Origin: Bactericera cockerelli
Lineage: Eukaryota; Arthropoda; Insecta; Hemiptera; Triozidae
Direction of reading: 5' to 3'
DNA: 64,000 nucleotides
Assembly (NCBI GenBank): GCA_024516035.1
Contig: CM044958.1
Coordinates: forward strand, 10,171,670-10,235,669
Part shown: in pieces, positions 23,046-33,799 of the stretch
Position numbering within the stretch: the stretch's first letter is position 1
Layout: each line of letters opens with the position of its first letter
Translations under genes and position numbers: made by a program
The notes under the pieces: model-generated
What the model was told of the DNA's origin: nothing
What the model saw: the letters and a program-made list of their open reading frames with translations, nothing else
The model's database searches: none

Positions 23046-26000
23046 GGGGATGATGAACCTTGGTCACATGACGGACGTAGTTGTACAGGTCGAATATTGT
23101 GGCCTTGTTCAGATCGTTCTGAGGAGGGTAAAATTATAATCCAAATTATTACTATTATTAAATTACTAATTCTATATATCTATCTTTTCAGTATCAGTAT
23201 AAACAGAAAAGTGAGAAGTTGTAATAGATGTACATGAATATCAGAACATACCTGGACAGCTGTTTCGAGCTTATTTGCTCTCATCAGCAGGTGATAGTTC
23301 TGAGCATCCATGCCATCAACTAACCTCTCTATTATTAGGGGGGAAACAATTAATATATTTTATTAACGTACTGTTCACTATGTGAGTTGCCAAAAAAAAA
23401 CACAGTACACAAATCAAACTAGTTAGTTATGGCATCTTTCTTTGTTGTTGTTGTTTTTTTTTTCTATTTTTTTGTTCTTTTTTTTTCATTTTTCAAATAT
23501 TACGTGTATAGATGTTTGTTTATAATATGAAGTGTGTCTTTCAATACTGTCCGGCACATATGTGGTGCATGTCAACTTTTATCGTTGTACACACCAAAAT
23601 TATTTATTAGTTTAGAAACATATAAGTAGAATAATAACAACAAAAGAAATGTAAATTTGAAAATGATGATGATCTTGCGTTGCAGAAGTTATAATAAATT
23701 GTACAATTGTACATCCATGAAGTCTCTTGCTCAAGATATTCAAGTTTAACTTATTTAGGACGTATTTACTTCAATTTACGGGAATTTACGGGAAGCTACA
23801 ACAATAAGGTAACCACCAGGACTTATCCTTGCTATGAGCTACAACAATAAGGTAACCACCAGGACTTATCCTTGCTATGAGCTACAACAATAAGGTAACC
23901 ACCAGGACTTATCCTTGCTATGAGCTACAACAATAAGGTAACCACCAGGACTTATCCTTGCTATGAGCTACAACAATAAGGTAACCACCAGGACTTATCC
24001 TTGCTATGAGCTACAACAATAAGGTAACCACCAGGACTTATCCTTGCTATGAGCTACAACAATAAGGTAACCACCAGGACTAATCCTTGCTATGAGCTAC
24101 AACAATAAGGTAACCACCAGGACTTATCCTTGCTATGAGCTACAACAATAAGGTAACCACCAGGACTTATCCTTGCTATGAGCTACAACAATAAGGTAAC
24201 CACCAGGACTTATCCTTGCTATGAGCTACAACAATAAGGTAACCACCAGGACTTATCCTTGCTATGAGGTACAACAATAAGGTAACCACCAGGACTTATC
24301 CTTGCTATGAGCTACAACAATAAGGTAACCACCAGGACTTATCCTTGCTATGAGCTACAACAATAAGGTAACCACCAGGACTAATCCTTGCTATGAGCTA
24401 CAACAATAAGGTAACCACCAGGACTTATCCTTGCTATGAGCTACAACAATAAGGTAACCACCAGGACTTATCCTTGCTATGAGCTACAACAATAAGGTAA
24501 CCACCAGGACTTATCCTTGCTATGAGCTACAACAATAAGGTAACCAGTCCCGGTAGCTCAGTGGTAAAGGCGGTACTCTGTGAATCCAGAGATTCCAGAG
24601 GTCGCGGGTTCGAAACCCAGCCGGGACATGACAAGTTATTCTCCCATTTGGGATTTTCACCACATAATAATACGTCTTGGGCTTACTGCTGGAATAATGG
24701 GACTTAATAGTCCTAATGGGGCAGTATAAATAAGGCGATATTATTATTATTATTATTAACCACTTACCTCCTTCAGAAACTTCCCCAGGTGGTAGCTGAA
24801 TAGCCCGGCCAGACAGGTGTTGTACCGCTTGTCCTCACAGAATACTCCGTGAGTATCCTCATCCGTAGCCCCTGCCGTCAGAGCGATGGCTGGAAGTCAG
24901 TAGTGAGGTAACTTGGATTAGAAAATAATAAATGAACTTTAAGGGCGGAATTAATAGACAACATCAATAACCTAAGTTGTTGGTAAGTGTCGGTTTTCCC
25001 TATCTTACACAGTACGCAATCCGTGCCTTAGCGCCACAGAGGTATCACAAAACGTCTATTAATTCCGCCCTAAGTATCATGTACCGTACATAATCAATTA
25101 ATTATTCAATAGAAGATATTTTTGGAGAAAAAAGAAGAAAAAAAAAAAAAATGAGTGTTTCACAGCATGTAACCAAATTTTGAATACAATTTTTCGTCGG
25201 CACGGGGGTTCGAACCTGGGACCTTCCACATGGCAAGCGAGTGCTTAACCACTGAGCTAATCGCGCTCTGAATTTATTTTTCGGCCTCGTGGAACTCGAA
25301 AGAGCTGTCCTGGGAAGTCTGGAGCTCAACAGAACTGAATATTCAAAGAGTGAAAGCTAAAAAAAATATCTTCTTAATCTTCTTTTAAGAATGAATATCT
25401 TATTTTAACAAGATTTTCTGGTAAAAGAAATGAGCTTAAAAAAAAAATTACCATCTTAAACAAGCAAACCCTTACTTGTAAGCTGATTTACAAAAATTAT
25501 TTTTTTGTATTTCATAAATAACCACAAAGATACAATAGTACTTTTGTGTGATAACAATAGAAGATTTGTACAAAATGGCTAATCATACGTATGGATCCTA
25601 TTATCTAGAAGTAAGAACACTTACTTTTCATTTTAGTGGGTAGAATTTCCTCGAACATCATAGCTGAGTGACTTGCTTCGAATGCGATGAACATCTGAAA
25701 ATCAGAGAGAGAAATTATATTTTAAGCTGTCCATTTTTAGGTTAAAATAAAAAGTAACCAGCCAATTTGATAAGAAAATTACCTGCTGTTTTTAAGAATA
25801 AAAATAATTAAAATCCAAAGTCGACACTGAAAGTTGTATTGCTCTAATATCTGTTCATGTTTCATTTCTTTTTAATAGTCAATTTGTTCATATTTTTATT
25901 TTCCTGATTAATTTTTTCAAAGTGTTTAGTTGTTTGTTTATTTTCTTAACAAAATTAATTGTAAGTGCAAAATCACATCTGAAGAACACAGGGGAAGAAA

Positions 26001-29000
26001 GATGAAGGTCCAAAATTTCGACAATTGAGTTAGATACGGATTAAAGTCCTTTGATAGTGTAAAAATACGTAGACATGTTAAAAATATGGAATAAGGTTGA
26101 GGGTGAGTAGATATTTACATTTTTAAATCATGCGGTCAGGGGAAGAAAGATGAGAGTCACATCGCTTGTAGGGAAGAAAGATGATGAGAGTCCATGATCT
26201 TGAAAGATGAGAGTCCAAAAGTTTACGAACTTAAAATTGAATTATCTCGAAATCAAAAAAATGGACATTCATCTTTCTTCCCCTGGCCTCTTCATCTGTT
26301 ACTAATGCTACTAAAAAAATAGTGAAGGGAAATAATCACAAGCATATTAACATAAGAAGTTTCACCACAAACTGTGAAACGAAGGAGCAACAGACACGAT
26401 CCAAAAGTTGAAAATTATGAAACTCGAAATTAAATATTATTCGAATTACCTATGTACCTACTCTATGTACCTAAATAAAATAAATTTAGCTACAAATGGG
26501 TGTAATTGTCATTATTATTTATTTTCAGTACTTGTTTATTGTATTCTTAGACCATTGACGAAAATTAAAGAAGAAAATATTTCTTGTGCTGGATTCCATA
26601 CTAAATGGAGTAGCACTCACCTGAAGGAATAGTATAGCCGACGCAAAAGACAGAACGTAGCAAAGGATGAAAATATACTAAAAATAAAATTAGGAACAAA
26701 ATAGACGATAAATACCAATCATTATGTAGTAGATATACCTACTTTCATCATCATAGGGTGGCGTCATCGTGAACGATAGTAGCTAGACAGTGGAGGAATG
26801 ACTCAGCACTTCTACTACTGTCTTTACAAGGAGGCTAATAATTGACAAGAGTGCCCAGAACCAAGCCAATACTGGTCTTCTCCCTGTTTATAGTCCCTCA
26901 GCCAGACTGCTAATCTACTCCCTATTTATAGTCCCCAAGTCAAACTGCTGGTCTACTCCCTGTTTATAGACCCCAGCTAATAGATACTTTAGTGGTCCAC
27001 AAATTACCAAAAAAATGCCTTTATAGACAATTTCTTACCCTGTAGAAAGGGTTCTTCTGGGACATTGTCTTGAGGACATTGATGAACTCGGTACTGTTGA
27101 AATAGCCCTCAGTAGGATGAGACATGCTGAACTCTGCACCCTCGTCCGCCAGGCCTGTGTAGTACAGAAACACGTTCTGAGTCCTACCGCTGAAATTCAA
27201 TAGAATATCATGAAACAAATAAATGAAAATATTGAGTGAAATGAAATTTAATGGGACAAAAAAAAATAAAACAAACAGAAATTGAAAATAAAATGAGAAA
27301 ATTTACGACGACCAAATTGTAAATGATTTTTACAGAAAGCTAGTCTTATGATAAAACAAAGAAAAGGTTCTTCGTTTTATCGTAAAATGTAACACTCGGT
27401 ATCTAGGTAACTACTTTTAAAATATTCTTCAATTGAAAAACTGCTGTCCAGTCATTGCAATATTTCGGGGGGTAATTTTCTATGTGCTGCGTCCTTTATT
27501 TAGAACTATTGCACCCCATTCGGCCCACTCTTCACTTTTAAACAAGTCTGCTGCCGCTGAAAAGTTTAGCGGTCCATTCAAGTCAAATCCTCTTAAAGTA
27601 CACTTCTCCTGCGGTATGATCAATTATCAATACTTAAATAATCTCCTAAACTCAGGATCGACAAGGATCAGAAATTGTAAACTTGTAAGATGAAAAAGTT
27701 GAAAACTTGTGAAACACAGATGACTCACAAAAGTCTTTTTACAACCTATATATGTATGTACTTATATCTTACCCTTTAATTACTTTGGTACCTGCGGACG
27801 CATCTCCCAGCAGAACCTTGATCAGGTTTTCCTTGTTAACTTCCTGCAACCAATCAACAGCAATAATATAAACCTATATAAAAACATAACTTGGTACTAG
27901 AAAAATTAAAATAGAACATTCTAGAAACTACTCTCACTCTCCAAATTCCCAGATTTCCCTTCGAACCGTCAAATTTTATTCAAATAATCCAATCAGAGTG
28001 TGTTTTTAAGCAGTGGAAAGGGAGATTTGGGGATTATGAAAGTTAGAGTGGTTTCTGGAACGAGGCCTAGGTTACTGTATATAAATATTTAAAATATAAA
28101 TATTCTTGAGAATTATGTATTATTTTCTAATATTTATTTATTAGAAGCGGCCGTTGGAAAATTGTTTTGGTGGTCCTGCCTCATAAACTGGACTAAATGG
28201 GAATTATAGTCATTATTTTAATAATAATAACACTCTTTAGTGGAAGGTAACCACCAGGCAAGGTTAATGCTCAAAGCATTTTCTACCACCTAACCCTCAG
28301 AGTCTTATTATTATGTGGTCACAAATTCAAATTAATGAGGAAAAATTCATGCACTGCGTGCATGGGATTCGAACCAACGGACCCCTACGCTACCTGGATT
28401 ACCAGACTAGCGCGTTAACCACTTGACTACCAGTGCACCTAAATTTTAGTACATCATTGTACATATAAATTTATTATTTAAGAAATGTGTAATGATTAAC
28501 ACTGTGTAAAAGGTAGACTTAAAAAAAAATAAATATTATTCCCTTTTAGTCTGGGGGTGCTGCAGTTCTTAGCATCGGCCCCGCCTGGTTAGAAGTCTAC
28601 ATTATAATATTTAAGCATTAAATTCTCTCTTGGAAATTCAGTAGTATTAATAATATTATAAAACCTATTGTTTTTTTTTTAAAGCTTTATTAGGTAGAAC
28701 AAAAAATATATACAGTAGAACACAATGAAATATAAAGAAAAAACAAAAAGATTAAACAAATATACAAGAAGGAAAAAAAGAGAGAAATGTCCTACCTTAA
28801 GGGCGGGGTTATTGCCTGTGGCAATCTCTTCCACCCAACCCTTTATTGTGATTTTTTTATTCTTATTTTACTTACAGTTCCTCTGTAGTCGATGTCAATA
28901 TCATGGTACAGATTAGTTCCGTTGGGCTCATTAATGATCACATGGGGTACAGGATTTCTGGAGAAAAGATGAAGTTTCAGTAAAATTTATAGTTTGATTT

Positions 29001-32000
29001 TTTTCTAACTATTAAATCATAATTTGACAAAATTCCAATTGTTGATTGTTTTTTGAGGTTCGAATCTTACTGTAGAATGTCCGTGTCTAATAATATAATC
29101 GATCTTTTTTTTTTTTGCTTCTGTCAACACTTCAATCAGAACCGAAATTCCGATTAAAGCCATGCCTGACAGAAATATTGGCGTAAACTATAGGAGATGT
29201 GGTTTCTTGTTCATGTTATTGTAATTGTTCATTTCACAAACTACTAGGGATTTTTCAGTAAAGGGTTTATATTTGGGCAATTAGAAAAATATGGAATCGA
29301 GTCTTGTGAGAATATTGTATTTATACCTACAGTATTTATACATAAAGTGTTATTGTTACACGCCTGTAAACATTGTTTTGGGGACATGTTTGAAACTTTG
29401 CAACCTGTATTATACAGGGTCCACCATCATCAAGTCTACTCACAAGGTATGGTTGGCGATGTCATCATACATGAAGGTGATGATTTTCTCTTTGGGGAAC
29501 CCGTTGGACCGCAGGATCTGATACATGTTGCACACGTTGGCCTGTACATCAAGAGGGAAATATTTTAGTGTCTCTCACATTAAAGAAAAGCAATAAAACG
29601 TATGTCAAAATAGATCTAATATTTTAATAATAAATGCCCGCAGCACGGGTGTATATTTACGAGCCTAGCTCTATTTACAAACAGAAAACAAATAACATAA
29701 TATATTACATAAGAAATGTTTAAAAACAATCGTTGAAAAACAATGTTTAAAAACAAAAACAATAATAGAGGTGGGTGTGAGAATTGGGGCTTCTCTTGTG
29801 GGACTCCAACCAGTTTATAATGTTTTTTTTTATAGATGAGTGTTTCAGTGTTTCACAAGCTTTTTTTTATTTCGTAGCCATGAAACAGGAGCTCCTGTAG
29901 ACGCTTGTGGTCTGTGTTGTGGCCTGCCCGTCCGTTATGCCCTTCTCTGTGGCGAGTCCCAAGTTTAGTGCGGTAAGTATCCCCTTCTTGATGGCGAGAA
30001 GTGAACAAGCGAGAAGTATTTAGGCTGGGTCACAACAGCCCCACCGGAAGGTATCCTACAAAATTTTAACCATTTAACACTTAGACGGCGTGCCCATGCC
30101 ACGGTGGGTCACATTTTATATTCTCATTAGACGGCGTACCCACCGTGGGTCACATTTTATATGTCCTCATTAGACGGCGTGCCCACCGTGGGTCACATTT
30201 TTATGTCCTCATTAGACGGCGTACCCACCGGTGGGTCACATTTTATATTCCTCATTCGACGGCGTGCCCACCGGTGGGTCACATTTTTATGTCCTCATTA
30301 GACGGCGTGCCCCGTGGTCACATTTATAGTCCTCATTAGACGGCGTGCCCACCGGTGGGTCACGTTTTTTTCAATTTCCCTTGTAATGTGTCTCACCGGT
30401 GGGCACAGATAATGCTATGATTAATATATTTTTGTACTCGCCCATCACAGAGGATAGTTTTTACCGGGTGGAATTTTGAAAATCGATTCAGGTCAAAAGA
30501 TATGGCCTTTTTACTGTAGCCTCTTTTTTGTGATTTTCCGCATATAGGTCTTAAGTATTTTTTACCTATAAAGGTACTAAATTTGGCTGTAGCGTCAGAA
30601 TCATCAACACTATCAACACTAAAATTATCATCTAGATTCCTAAAAACCTCTTCGATTTGATGTTTTTGAATTCTTTTATCATTGTCCGTCATATCCGTAA
30701 CATAAAACAAAGTAACATATAGCACAAACTACTCTAAATTTTAGAGGAACTTTATCGTTACCCACCTGTGGAACACGCCGTCCTGGAGAGCTATTTTAGT
30801 CCGTGGGACGGCGTGCCCACCGGTGGGTCACAAAAAAAATTGCCAACAATAAACGTTCTGAAGCACCAAATAAAAAAAAAAGATTTATATCGTGTTTTTA
30901 CACTAAAAAGAAATCAGTGAAACAAAAAAAAATTTTTCGTCATTTTTGGTTCTCATACCCTAATTTGAAGCCGCCCCAGCGTACAAACTATAGAAAATAG
31001 GACCTGTCTCATACGTGTTAAGAATTCAAATTTTTGTCGGCACGGGGTATCGAACCCGGGACCTTCCGCATGGCAAGCGAGTGCTTGACCACTGAGCTAA
31101 TAATAAAATGTATATACATTTAAACCAGTACATGTATAATCGTTTTCTATATCTTTTACTGTAACATTTGGACATAGGTATTTTTAACATTATTTTATTT
31201 TGTATTATTTCTTAATTTTTGTAAATTGTAAAGTACGACTAATTGTTTTGAATAAATAAATATACATATGTACAATTGTACAATCGTTTTTTATCTCGCC
31301 ACTATGATATTTCACCTGTCCTATTCGGCTAGTATGAAACACCTAGGCCGAGGTGTGAAGAACGCCTATACAAAAAAAGAGACAGCGCGGCAGAGTGTAA
31401 GGTCTAAGTTTAACAAGGTTTCTTATTTGTCTCAAGGTTATATATGGAGGGTAAAACCCCCATCCTCATCCAGGACGTTAAATCAAATAGAATCGTTGGC
31501 GTTAGGAAGGGCATCCAGCCGTAAAAATGTGCCAAAACCAACCAACCTCAACCATGAAGTTGAACAACGTCGACCCTGCTGCGGAATAAGACAGAGTAAA
31601 AGAAGATAGCATTGGCCTGTCATGAGATACGCCATTTCATAATAAATAAATCATGAACATCACCTAACGTTTTCCTATTTCAAGTCACAATCGGGTAAGA
31701 AAAGTCAGATAAATAAAGAAAAGAAAATTGAAAACCTGCGGATGTCATAAAATTTTACAGCACCTCTCTGACCTCTGAGCTTTGGACCCGACGTCATTCA
31801 GTCTAATGTCTGCAGTAAGACTATAAATGTCCTCAAGGCGGTGGAGGAAGAGGTATGGTATGATGACACGTCTTTGATTTATTGTCCATCTTTTTACGGC
31901 TTTGAGAAACCAAGGCGCTTTCAAGGTATTTATTTATCTTTTTACGACTGATTTAAGTGTTAAACAATTCCAGTAGGTACTTGATAATAACATTAATAAC

Positions 32001-32937
32001 ACTACAATAACGTGTACTGTGGTAGTCGAGTGGTTAACGTGCTAGTCTAGTAATCCAGGCAGTGAAGGGATCCGTTGGTTCGAATCCCACCCAGTGCATG
32101 ATTTTTCCTCATTAATTTGAGTTTGTGACCACATAATAATAAGACTCTAAGGGTTAGGTAGTAGAAAATTCTTTGAGTATTAACCTCGCCTGGTGGTTAC
32201 CTTCCACTCAAGAGTGTTATTACTATTTTTTAATTATTATAGGAGCGAAATCAGTTAGAGAAAATCCAATTCGGAACTTACATTTTTCCATAAAACACTA
32301 GGAAAAATCTAGACTTAAGTACACGAAGGAATAACAAAATATATATTAAATTTCACCCTAAGTATTGATATTTTTATGTAACTTTTTTTTAAATACATTT
32401 TTTTCGTTATTTACTCATAACCAAAATTTCGCTACAACTAAAGAACCCTTTATAGTTTTCCTGGGTGTCCAAGTGTCCATATATAATCCTCTCACCACCG
32501 TGATTTAGGTATCAATACCCATCTCACGTACACGGAATCATTGTTATTATCATAGATCTAAAACCACGACCGGTTGTTGGGTGGAAGAGATTGCCATAGG
32601 TAATAACCCCGCCCTTTAGTTAGGACATACGTATATATTTTTTTTTTCTTTTTTATTCTTGTTTATATTATTAATACTGTCAATTTTATATTTAATTTTT
32701 ACCATTGTTTGTCTGTATATATGTTCTGCTAATAAAGAGTTTCTAAATAAATAAAATAAATAAATAAATACCGGTTCTCGGGTCAGGTTTTCAAATTTCG
32801 TTTCAAAAAAAGATTACCTGGTGTCTGTATCGAATCCACTTCTGAGATCCTGCTACGAGCACTGCCCAGCTGGGCACGGCGCTGCAGGACAGAATGTGGG
32901 ACAGGAGCAGAGCCAGGCTGGTGAGGATAAATCTCAT
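22972..32937 (-). CDS. Legumain-like protein (C13 fold), probable pseudoenzyme
   Basis: Eight exons with GT-AG sites and matching phases: 32937-32818, 29541-29444, 28957-28876, 27843-27773, 27189-27039, 25694-25625, 24889-24768, 23118-22972. They give 286 residues. A signal peptide (about 1-21) precedes [18 protein letters not shown], and MYDDIANH and [10 protein letters not shown] are clear legumain landmarks. Legumain is a lysosomal or secreted Asn-specific cysteine endopeptidase. Here the HG of the catalytic strand is replaced (YYTGLADEG) and the EAC nucleophile site reads FEASHSAM, so His and Cys are gone. Asn of GSN is Gln. The protein ends after the catalytic domain, without the usual carboxyl prodomain. 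A 57-base in-phase segment at 26677-26621, with good splice sites, could add 19 hydrophobic residues. Confidence 0.88.
23249..23293 (-). ncRNA. Type I hammerhead ribozyme motif, copy 2
   Basis: On the minus strand the order is ACCTG, CTGATGA, stem II GAGC/GCTC with loop AAATAA, GAAA, a minimal stem III (AC-AGCT-GT), the cleavage triplet GTC, then CAGGT. Stem I ACCTG/CAGGT pairs fully. The core is the same as at 33211-33257. It lies in the last intron of the legumain-like gene, on the sense strand. Confidence 0.85.
23793..24545 (+). repeat. 43 bp tandem array, about 17 copies
   Basis: Nearly identical units contain GAGCTACAACAATAAGGTAA and CCACCAGGACTTATCCTTGC. The array lies in the last intron of the legumain-like gene. 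It ends exactly where a tRNA-derived SINE starts, in the middle of a unit. Confidence 0.95.
24546..24757 (+). mobile_element. tRNA-derived SINE, family A
   Basis: It starts GTCCCGGTAGCTCAGTGGTA, with B box GGGTTCGAAACCC and the closing CCGGGAC of an acceptor-like stem. The body has TGGGCTTACTGCTGGAATAA and the tail is ATT repeats. Other copies are at 43985-44186, 51301-51488 and 53573-53778. Confidence 0.85.
24943..25070. mobile_element. Harbinger-like MITE, copy 2
   Basis: A 128 bp palindromic element with the same termini as copy 1 and TAA on both sides. It lies in an intron of the legumain-like gene. Confidence 0.8.
25110..25267 (-). mobile_element. tRNA-Gly-like SINE, family E
   Basis: The minus strand has GCGCGATTAGCTCAGTGGTT, a GCC anticodon position in CTTGCCATG, and B box GGTTCGAACCC. 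It is followed by a short AT-rich tail. A second, partial copy is at 31025-31100. Confidence 0.75.
25989..26285. mobile_element. MITE with CAGGGGAAGAAAGATG inverted ends
   Basis: It starts CAGGGGAAGAAAGATGAA and ends with the complement (TTCATCTTTCTTCCCCTG). Extra internal copies of GGGGAAGAAAGATGAGAG occur. It lies in an intron of the legumain-like gene. Confidence 0.65.
28228..28437 (-). mobile_element. tRNA-derived SINE, family B
   Basis: The minus strand has GGTAGTCAAGTGGTTAACGC, B box GGTTCGAATCCC and a body ending CTGGTGGTTACCTTCCACT. It matches 32018-32230 and 43325-43535. Confidence 0.8.
28676..28846 (-). repeat. LINE 3' end
   Basis: The minus strand reads GGGTTGGGTGGAAGAGATTG, ATAACCCCGCCCTTAAG and an AT-rich tail ending in CTAATAAAGCTTT. 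It matches 32570-32770 and the flanks of 62545-62990. Confidence 0.6.
29870..30060 (+). repeat. Dispersed 170 bp repeat
   Basis: It starts CGTAGCCATGAAACAGGAGC and ends near CCGGAAGGTATCC. It matches 17665-17835 and 55295-55440. Confidence 0.55.
30075..31021. mobile_element. piggyBac-like element with a transposase N-terminal remnant
   Basis: It begins TTAACACTTAGACGGCGTGC and ends GTGTTAA, that is, TTAA on both sides. The first 290 bases are about seven 42-44 bp copies of the terminal sequence (GACGGCGTGCCCACCGGTGG). A minus-strand frame at 30725-30393 (110 codons) has an acidic [19 protein letters not shown] stretch, like the amino end of piggyBac transposases, and then stops. The related short MITE at 39454-39603 supports the family. 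The right boundary is less certain. Confidence 0.5.
31025..31100 (-). mobile_element. tRNA-Gly-like SINE, family E, fragment
   Basis: GTCGGCACGGGGTATCGAAC to CACTGAGCTAA matches the tRNA-like head of the copy at 25110-25267. Confidence 0.65.
31435..31612 (+). repeat. Widespread retroelement 3' segment
   Basis: The stretch GGCGTTAGGAAGGGCATCCA followed by GCCGTAAAAATG is a sequence I recall as common in animal RTE-type LINE 3' regions. The open frame across it (31268-31609) has no protein-family features. Confidence 0.45.
32018..32230 (+). mobile_element. tRNA-derived SINE, family B
   Basis: It contains GTGGTAGTCGAGTGGTTAAC, B box GGTTCGAATCCC, a GACCACATAATAATAAGACT body and the end CTGGTGGTTACCTTCCACTC. 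It is the best preserved copy of the family here. Confidence 0.8.
32570..32770 (+). repeat. LINE 3' end with ATAAA tail
   Basis: It carries GGTTGTTGGGTGGAAGAGAT, then ACCCCGCCCTTTAG, and ends AATAAAGAGTTTCTAAATAA plus short ATAAA repeats. It is the same family as 28676-28846. Confidence 0.6.
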
Positions 32938-33024
32938 GGTGGGAGAAGACAGCAAGACTTGTAGTTTTTTTTTAAAGAAGAGGAGGTAAATCTTGTAGCA
33001 ATTCAAGACGAACACCAAAAATCA

Positions 33025-33345
33025 ACTTCTCACTTTTCTGTTTACACTGATTAAAATAGAGAGGTTAGTTGGTGGCATGGATATTTTTTTTTTTTTTTTT
33101 TTGCCTTTTGTTTACAATGTAATGTAATAATGTATATTTATTTTAGTTTTTCATTACAATTTCTGTGGCTCTCTCCCTAAGGAATTCTTCAAAATTGAAA
33201 TTTAGAACTATTACCTGCTGATGAGAGCAAATAAGCTCGAAACAGCTGTCCAGGTATGTTCTGATATTCATGTACATCTAGTACAACTTCTCACTTTTCT
33301 GTTTATACTGATACTGATACTGATACTGATACTGATACTGAAGAG
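33025..33345 (+). mobile_element. Short hammerhead-bearing repeat, copy 1
   Basis: Boxes ACTTCTCACTTTTCTGTTTA occur at both ends (33026 and 33286), with the hammerhead between them, as expected for a dimer-like tandem of a small monomer. Compared with the copy at 23183-23345 it carries an extra T-rich segment before the ribozyme. It ends in TACTGA repeats. Together the two copies form an inverted pair around the legumain-like gene. Confidence 0.65.
33211..33257 (+). ncRNA. Type I hammerhead ribozyme motif, copy 1
   Basis: Stem I is TACCTG (33212-33217) with CAGGTA (33251-33256), six perfect pairs. The core is CTGATGA (33218), stem II GAGC/GCTC with loop AAATAA, then GAAA. A minimal stem III (AC-AGCT-GT) leads to GTC, with cleavage predicted after C33250. 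All conserved core bases are present. The short stem III is typical of ribozymes in Schistosoma satellite DNA and Penelope-like retroelements. Confidence 0.9.
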
Positions 33346-33487
33346 TGGAAATAGGTGGTATTAAGACACAAGATCACGATTACCGAGTACGTACAAACTC
33401 GATTATTTATTGGTATGACAAATTGACAGAATATACAAATTTTAATACGCACTAATGATATCGCTTACAAAAAATGAAATAAGAAAG

Positions 33488-33747
33488 TTTTTTTTTTTAG
33501 TGGGGTTTAACGTCGCTTTCAACTGCCATGGTCATATCACGACGGGGGTTTTACCCTCCATTCGCAGGAAACTCACAAACCTGCTACTCACATTGACCTC
33601 ACCCAGCCTGAGTGGGGCCGGGAAAAGCCAGCGTCACGAGAATTAGAATTTGAATGGTCACCCATCCAAGTCTTAACCTCGCTGGATGTCGCTTAACTTC
33701 GGTGTTCTGAAGGGAACCGGTGTATTCAACAGGCCATCGACGCTGAC
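33488..33747 (-). mobile_element. 5S rRNA-derived SINE, copy 2
   Basis: Full length on the minus strand, from GTCAGCGTCGATGGC to a poly-A tail (seen as a T run). AATAAGAAAGTTTT occurs on both sides as a target duplication. Confidence 0.85.
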
Positions 33748-33799
33748 TAATAAGAAAGTTTTCTTGGAAGCCAAATAAAAATGACTTAGGATGGGTCCT

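Noticed and set aside
23793..24545. 43 bp regular array as a CRISPR array
   Set aside because: Direct head-to-tail minisatellite with no spacers, within a eukaryotic intron.
24546..24620. tRNA gene
   Set aside because: It has A and B boxes but continues into a SINE body with an ATT tail and has sister copies with the same body; the cloverleaf is degenerate.
25195..25267. tRNA-Gly gene on the minus strand
   Set aside because: A sequence continuing into the same tail is repeated at 31025-31100, so it is a SINE head.
31268..31609. 113-codon gene
   Set aside because: It crosses a dispersed retroelement 3' segment and has no protein-family features.
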